From the NCBI RefSeq assembly GCF_000385335.1, contig NZ_ARWA01000001.1, forward strand, positions 1,256,001 to 1,320,000: 64,000 nt of DNA, in the 5' to 3' direction. The notes below the pieces were generated by a model. That model searched no databases, was not told the DNA's origin, and saw nothing but the letters and a program-made list of their open reading frames with translations. The DNA is from Methyloferula stellata AR4. GTDB lineage: Bacteria; Pseudomonadota; Alphaproteobacteria; Rhizobiales; Beijerinckiaceae. Shown here piece after piece: positions 61,242-64,000 of this stretch (the stretch's first letter is position 1; each line of letters starts with the position of its first letter). A program made the translations under genes and the position numbers.

Positions 61242-61850
61242 TTAGCTGCGGCGCGTGAACATCAGCGATAGGTTATTGGCTGGCATTTGCGTGGTGCGCG
61301 GCGCCGCGAAGCCGCAGGTCGCTGCAAGCGCGGTCAGGGCTTCGAGCGATCTCACCCCCCATTGCGGATTTTGCCGGCGCAGATCTGCGTCGAAAGCCGC
61401 GTTGCTTTCGGACATATGCGCGCCGTCGCGCATGTAGGGCCCATAGGTATAAAGCAGCCCGCCCGGCGCAAGCACTCTGGCGGCGCCGGCGAAAAGCCCC
61501 GTGGTGGCTTCCCAGGGCGAAATATGAATCATATTGATGCAGGCGATTGCGTCGGCCTGGCTGATTGGCCAATCGGGCTTGCTGGCATCAATGTCGAGGG
61601 CAGGGCGCACATTGGTGACGCCGCTTGAGGCCACCCAGGCGTCGATGCTGGCACGCGCCTGCGGGCTCGGATCGCTCGGCTGAATCACATGCCGGGGAAG
61701 GCGCTCGCCAAACCGCACGCTATGCTGCCCCGAGCCGCTGGCAATTTCGAGCAAAAGCCCGTGCGGTGGCAGATGATCCTGCAAGACGTCGACGATGAGA
61801 TCGCGGTTGCGCAGCGCCGCGGGCGCGTGGAGGCGAAGGTCTTCTTCCAT
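61242..61850 (-). CDS. DUF938 SAM-dependent methyltransferase-like protein
   Basis: A 202-residue class I methyltransferase fold: HGLLLEIASGSGQHSVRFGE (SAM-binding), ACINMIHISPWEAT and LYTYGPYMRDGAHMSESNAA are the DUF938 signatures. The start at 61850 (MEEDLRLHAPAALRN) matches the family; the frame continues to 61913. The substrate is unknown. Confidence 0.87.
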   Translation of the reverse strand: MEEDLRLHAPAALRNRDLIVDVLQDHLPPHGLLLEIASGSGQHSVRFGERLPRHVIQPSDPSPQARASIDAWVASSGVTNVRPALDIDASKPDWPISQADAIACINMIHISPWEATTGLFAGAARVLAPGGLLYTYGPYMRDGAHMSESNAAFDADLRRQNPQWGVRSLEALTALAATCGFAAPRTTQMPANNLSLMFTRRS

Positions 61851-62074
61851 CGGTGTTGTTTTATCGGGGTCCTTTGGCGGAAACCAGGGCAGTGAGGCGC
61901 GTTGATGACGCACGGGCCGCTATAGTGTGTTCCGGTCGGCCGGCGGGCGGTCTGCGGACATGTCTCGCCTCAAGGATCCATGCGAAAATCCGGCGGGTTT
62001 TCGAAGCCGCGGTCTGGACCGTTGCCGCCGCCGGACGGATCGGCTAACGTGCTGGGGCTTATTCAAGCCTTTTT

Positions 62075-62151
<77 letters not shown>

Positions 62152-62757
62152 GAAATCAATGACTTAGCCACTCTGAAATTTTCGCCTCACCGGTCACGGA
62201 AGCAGCGCAAGGGTTGTTTTTGGGTAGCGGTGCGGGCTTTTGCGGAGCCTCGAAGGCTGTGGAAAACGGCTCTTGCTGGTCGACGACACGGTCCCCGCTC
62301 ATCGAGCTTCCATGCAAATACGAAAGGCCGCTGTGCAGCGGCCAACATGTGGAGTGATCTCGTACCGGCTCGACGGTCATCGACGCCACGCTTCTGACCA
62401 GTGCGGAGCGTGGCCGAGGGTGGGACATCCGGTTCGCGATCGAACGGATCGCGCCCCCTCGCCTGTTTCGCTGGCATCTCGACCAACTGGACCTCGGTCC
62501 GGAAGGTCAAGGAGGGCGAGACCACCAACGACATCTACGCCTTCCTGCTACGCCGGAAGAAGTCGAAACCTGGATGACGGCGCCTTCGCATGAAGCCTTG
62601 AAGCTGCAGCGCCCGTTGCCGGATGGGACGCTTCGGATCGTCGCGCGCGGCGTCAAGGAAGATCTCGCCGGACCAGCGGCCTGACCGACGAAACCGACGA
62701 CCGAGCGGGGTCTCGGGACCGCCAGCGCGAGATTATACTAGCGAACCACTTCTCGCC
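62152..62757. other. Degraded region downstream of tRNA-Arg
   Basis: About 600 bases without an intact gene. It includes a 7-bp hairpin (GGCCGCT/AGCGGCC, 62326-62343) and an SRAP remnant (62461-62684). The composition is uneven. No integrase or copy of the tRNA 3' end could be found within the window. Confidence 0.6.
62461..62684 (+). pseudogene. Remnant of SOS-response-associated peptidase (SRAP/YedK family)
   Basis: Two pieces in different frames match the C-terminal half of SRAP proteins: FAGISTNWTSVRKVKEGETT (from about 62467) and, one frame later, PEEVETWMTAPSHEALKLQR then PLPDGTLRIVARGVKED ending at TGA 62684. The join near 62550 lacks about 20 residues expected between them, and the N-terminal half with the catalytic Cys2 is absent. 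SRAP proteins bind abasic sites in single-stranded DNA; this copy is dead. Confidence 0.7.
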
Positions 62758-63126
62758 CTATGCGAGTTTCGCTCCCGATTGCCCCGTCGAGCGGGAGTAG
62801 CTCGAGAGGAGCCAGACTGCAAAAATGATGACGCCCATCGCGACGAAAAACATTCGAGCCGGTGTCGGCAACTCCAACAGCAAACCGCCGATCACCAGCA
62901 CCAGCCCGACCACTAATTCGACAAGGGCATGCAACCTAATAGGCACGATTTTGACCAGGCTAAATGGCATGTCGGTCACGAGCGTCATCGACAAATGCAC
63001 AACGGCGAGTACATAAGAAATTATTGCCGATGTGCCAGTCAATCCAATGACCGTCGGCGCGAGCGTGAATATGACGACTGTCAGATAGTCGAGGGCTGCG
63101 TGCGCTTCACTTGATATTATCTTCAT
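62758..63126 (-). CDS. Small four-span membrane protein
   Basis: A 122-residue integral membrane protein with four hydrophobic segments (ALDYLTVVIFTLAPTVIGL, IISYVLAVVHLSMTLV, ALVELVVGLVLVIGGLLL, MFFVAMGVIIFAVWLL). It resembles SPW-repeat/DoxX-like small membrane proteins; the function is unknown. It starts one base after the TetR gene stop, so the two form an operon and it is probably the regulated effector. Confidence 0.75.
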   Translation of the reverse strand: MKIISSEAHAALDYLTVVIFTLAPTVIGLTGTSAIISYVLAVVHLSMTLVTDMPFSLVKIVPIRLHALVELVVGLVLVIGGLLLELPTPARMFFVAMGVIIFAVWLLSSYSRSTGQSGAKLA

Positions 63127-63127
63127 C

Positions 63128-63730
63128 TCACTTCTCCCCTCTAAGCGCCGCCGCGATCATCGCGTCGCGCATTTCTGTGATCTCAGCGTCGGACAATCCT
63201 GATTTCGCTAAGACCAGCACTCCTTGGATGTTTGCCACACACTGCAGCGCGCGTTGACGAACGATGACGTCCGAGAATCGCGAGGACCCAGCCGCTGGGC
63301 GCGACAATGCCGCTGCAAAAAGGGAGCGAAGCGTGTCGACGCCAATCGTTAGCCGTGCCACGACGTCGGGATCACTTGACCCGAGCTCAAGCGCGGTATT
63401 GCCGATGAAGCAACCGCGCCAATTCGCTGTCTGCCCGTCATCTCTTCGCGCGACGGTGAGGATACCGTCCACCAACATTTCGAGCGCCCGCCGCGCAGTG
63501 GGCTCACGCGAAATCAGCGGCCCGAAATGCTCTCTTAGCGTCTGAAAATAGAGGTCGAGCGTTTGAACGAATAACTCATGCTTCGACCCGAACGCATTAT
63601 AGAAGCTCGCCCTTCCGAGGCTCATTGTCGTCAGCAGCTCGGGCAAGTTGGTCGCCTCATAACCGTTCTGCCAGAACGCCTCCAGCGCACGCTTCGTCGC
63701 GCCATCAGGATCAAAGGTCTTGGTTCTCAT
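63128..63730 (-). CDS. TetR-family transcriptional regulator
   Basis: A 200-residue repressor: HTH in the first 50 residues (ATKRALEAFWQNGYEATNL, SLGRASFYNAFGSKHELFVQ) and a helical ligand-binding domain of the TetR_C_16/YcdC type. A perfect 30-bp palindrome overlaps the region just upstream of its start, so self-repression is very likely. It forms an operon with the small membrane protein. Confidence 0.9.
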   Translation of the reverse strand: MRTKTFDPDGATKRALEAFWQNGYEATNLPELLTTMSLGRASFYNAFGSKHELFVQTLDLYFQTLREHFGPLISREPTARRALEMLVDGILTVARRDDGQTANWRGCFIGNTALELGSSDPDVVARLTIGVDTLRSLFAAALSRPAAGSSRFSDVIVRQRALQCVANIQGVLVLAKSGLSDAEITEMRDAMIAAALRGEK

Positions 63731-63733
63731 AAA

Positions 63734-63763
63734 GCCATATTAGACCATATGGTCTAATATGGC
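63734..63763. promoter_or_regulatory. Perfect 30-bp palindrome, putative TetR operator
   Basis: Half-site GCCATATTAGACCAT followed by its exact reverse complement with no spacer. It starts four bases upstream of the TetR start codon and ends five bases before the ATG of the cytochrome fragment, so it may control both directions. Confidence 0.85.
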
Positions 63764-63768
63764 AAGGG

Positions 63769-64000
63769 ATGGAAGTGCGCAGGAGCTATTTAGCGGCTCC
63801 CTTTTCGGCTGGGACGTGGGAGAAATGGAACAGCATTTACGCTTATGAAGCGCGCGCGTTGCCAAGTATCTGGGCCGCGGCTCCCTACCTTCATAATGGT
63901 TCGGTCCCCAGCCTTGTCGAATTGCTGAAGCCGGCGGTACGACGCGTCAAAGAGTTCAGAGTGGGTGCGAAATACGATACGCCGACAGTTGGTCTCGCGA
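63769..64000 (+). CDS. C-terminal fragment of a di-heme c-type cytochrome, open at window end
   Basis: An open frame from ATG 63769 running off the window. It reads MEVRRSYLAAPFSAGTWEKW... and then ALPSIWAAAPYLHNGSVPSL, VELLKPAVRRVKEFRVGAKY. The segment IWAxAPYLHNGSVPxL is a hallmark of the C-terminal part of RoxA-like/di-heme cytochrome c proteins, where it normally lies hundreds of residues from the start. No signal peptide or CxxCH heme site is visible here, so the 5' part appears lost and this is probably a truncated remnant; a short derived gene is possible. Confidence 0.6.
   Translation, partial: MEVRRSYLAAPFSAGTWEKWNSIYAYEARALPSIWAAAPYLHNGSVPSLVELLKPAVRRVKEFRVGAKYDTPTVGLA

Overview
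This 64 kb window is high-GC chromosomal DNA of an alphaproteobacterium, most likely order Hyphomicrobiales (Rhizobiales) and perhaps close to Beijerinckiaceae. The clues are a class I lysyl-tRNA synthetase, an Irr regulator divergent from fabA-fabB-fabI, an Hsp20/DUF1150 pair, CtrA-type TTAA-N7-TTAA sites, rhizobial-type outer-membrane beta-barrels, a molybdenum nitrogenase NifK, and several families of dispersed palindromic repeats. The order-level call is fairly firm; the family is a guess.

Layout. 1-4.0 kb: the 3' part of a periplasmic-glucan gene (opgG/opgD type), a GNAT acetyltransferase, and on the minus strand a three-gene cassette (modular toxin-like protein plus two tandem paralogous small proteins) that looks like a polymorphic toxin with duplicated immunity genes. 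4.1-8.9 kb: a creatininase-family hydrolase divergent from an NMT1/THI5-type ABC importer (binding protein, ATPase, permease) and a D-2-hydroxyacid dehydrogenase. 9.0-10.6 kb: a complete nifK with no nifH or nifD beside it. 11.4-20.5 kb: AprI/Inh-type inhibitor, LysRS, two Omp25/31-like porins each with a CtrA-type site, SerC, a soluble double-PAS chemoreceptor and CheW. 20.7-29.8 kb: ppc, a TonB-C protein, a triad-less carboxylesterase homologue, fabI-fabB-fabA, irr and an SH3 protein. 30-35.8 kb: a hydroxyacid dehydrogenase, PilZ protein, a low-GC OLD/PARIS-like ATPase-TOPRIM gene, Hsp20, DUF1150 and an EAL protein. 35.8-52.9 kb: PBP1a, dnaN, an RlpA-like protein, an alpha-E/ATP-grasp pair, a DUF459 SGNH protein, two L,D-transpeptidases, folP-folK, a TPR lipoprotein, rpsU, purE-purK and an alpha/beta hydrolase. 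53-64 kb: a YadA-like trimeric autotransporter, two AraC regulators, a TPR-OGT-methyltransferase fusion, two DUF465 proteins, a DUF938 methyltransferase, tRNA-Arg(CCG), and a degraded tail with an SRAP remnant, a TetR/membrane-protein operon with a perfect operator palindrome, and the 3' part of a c-type cytochrome gene running off the window.

Most of the window is housekeeping DNA with conserved gene neighbourhoods: membrane lipid synthesis under Irr, cell wall (PBP1a, two L,D-transpeptidases, RlpA-like), folate, purine and serine/C4 metabolism. The accessory signals are concentrated at 2.0-4.0 kb, 9.0-11.0 kb, 31.8-33.7 kb, 53-60 kb and 62.0-64.0 kb. Five families of dispersed palindromic repeats fill many intergenic gaps; one copy supplies the stop codon of purK. 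No CRISPR array, rRNA operon or intact insertion sequence was seen.
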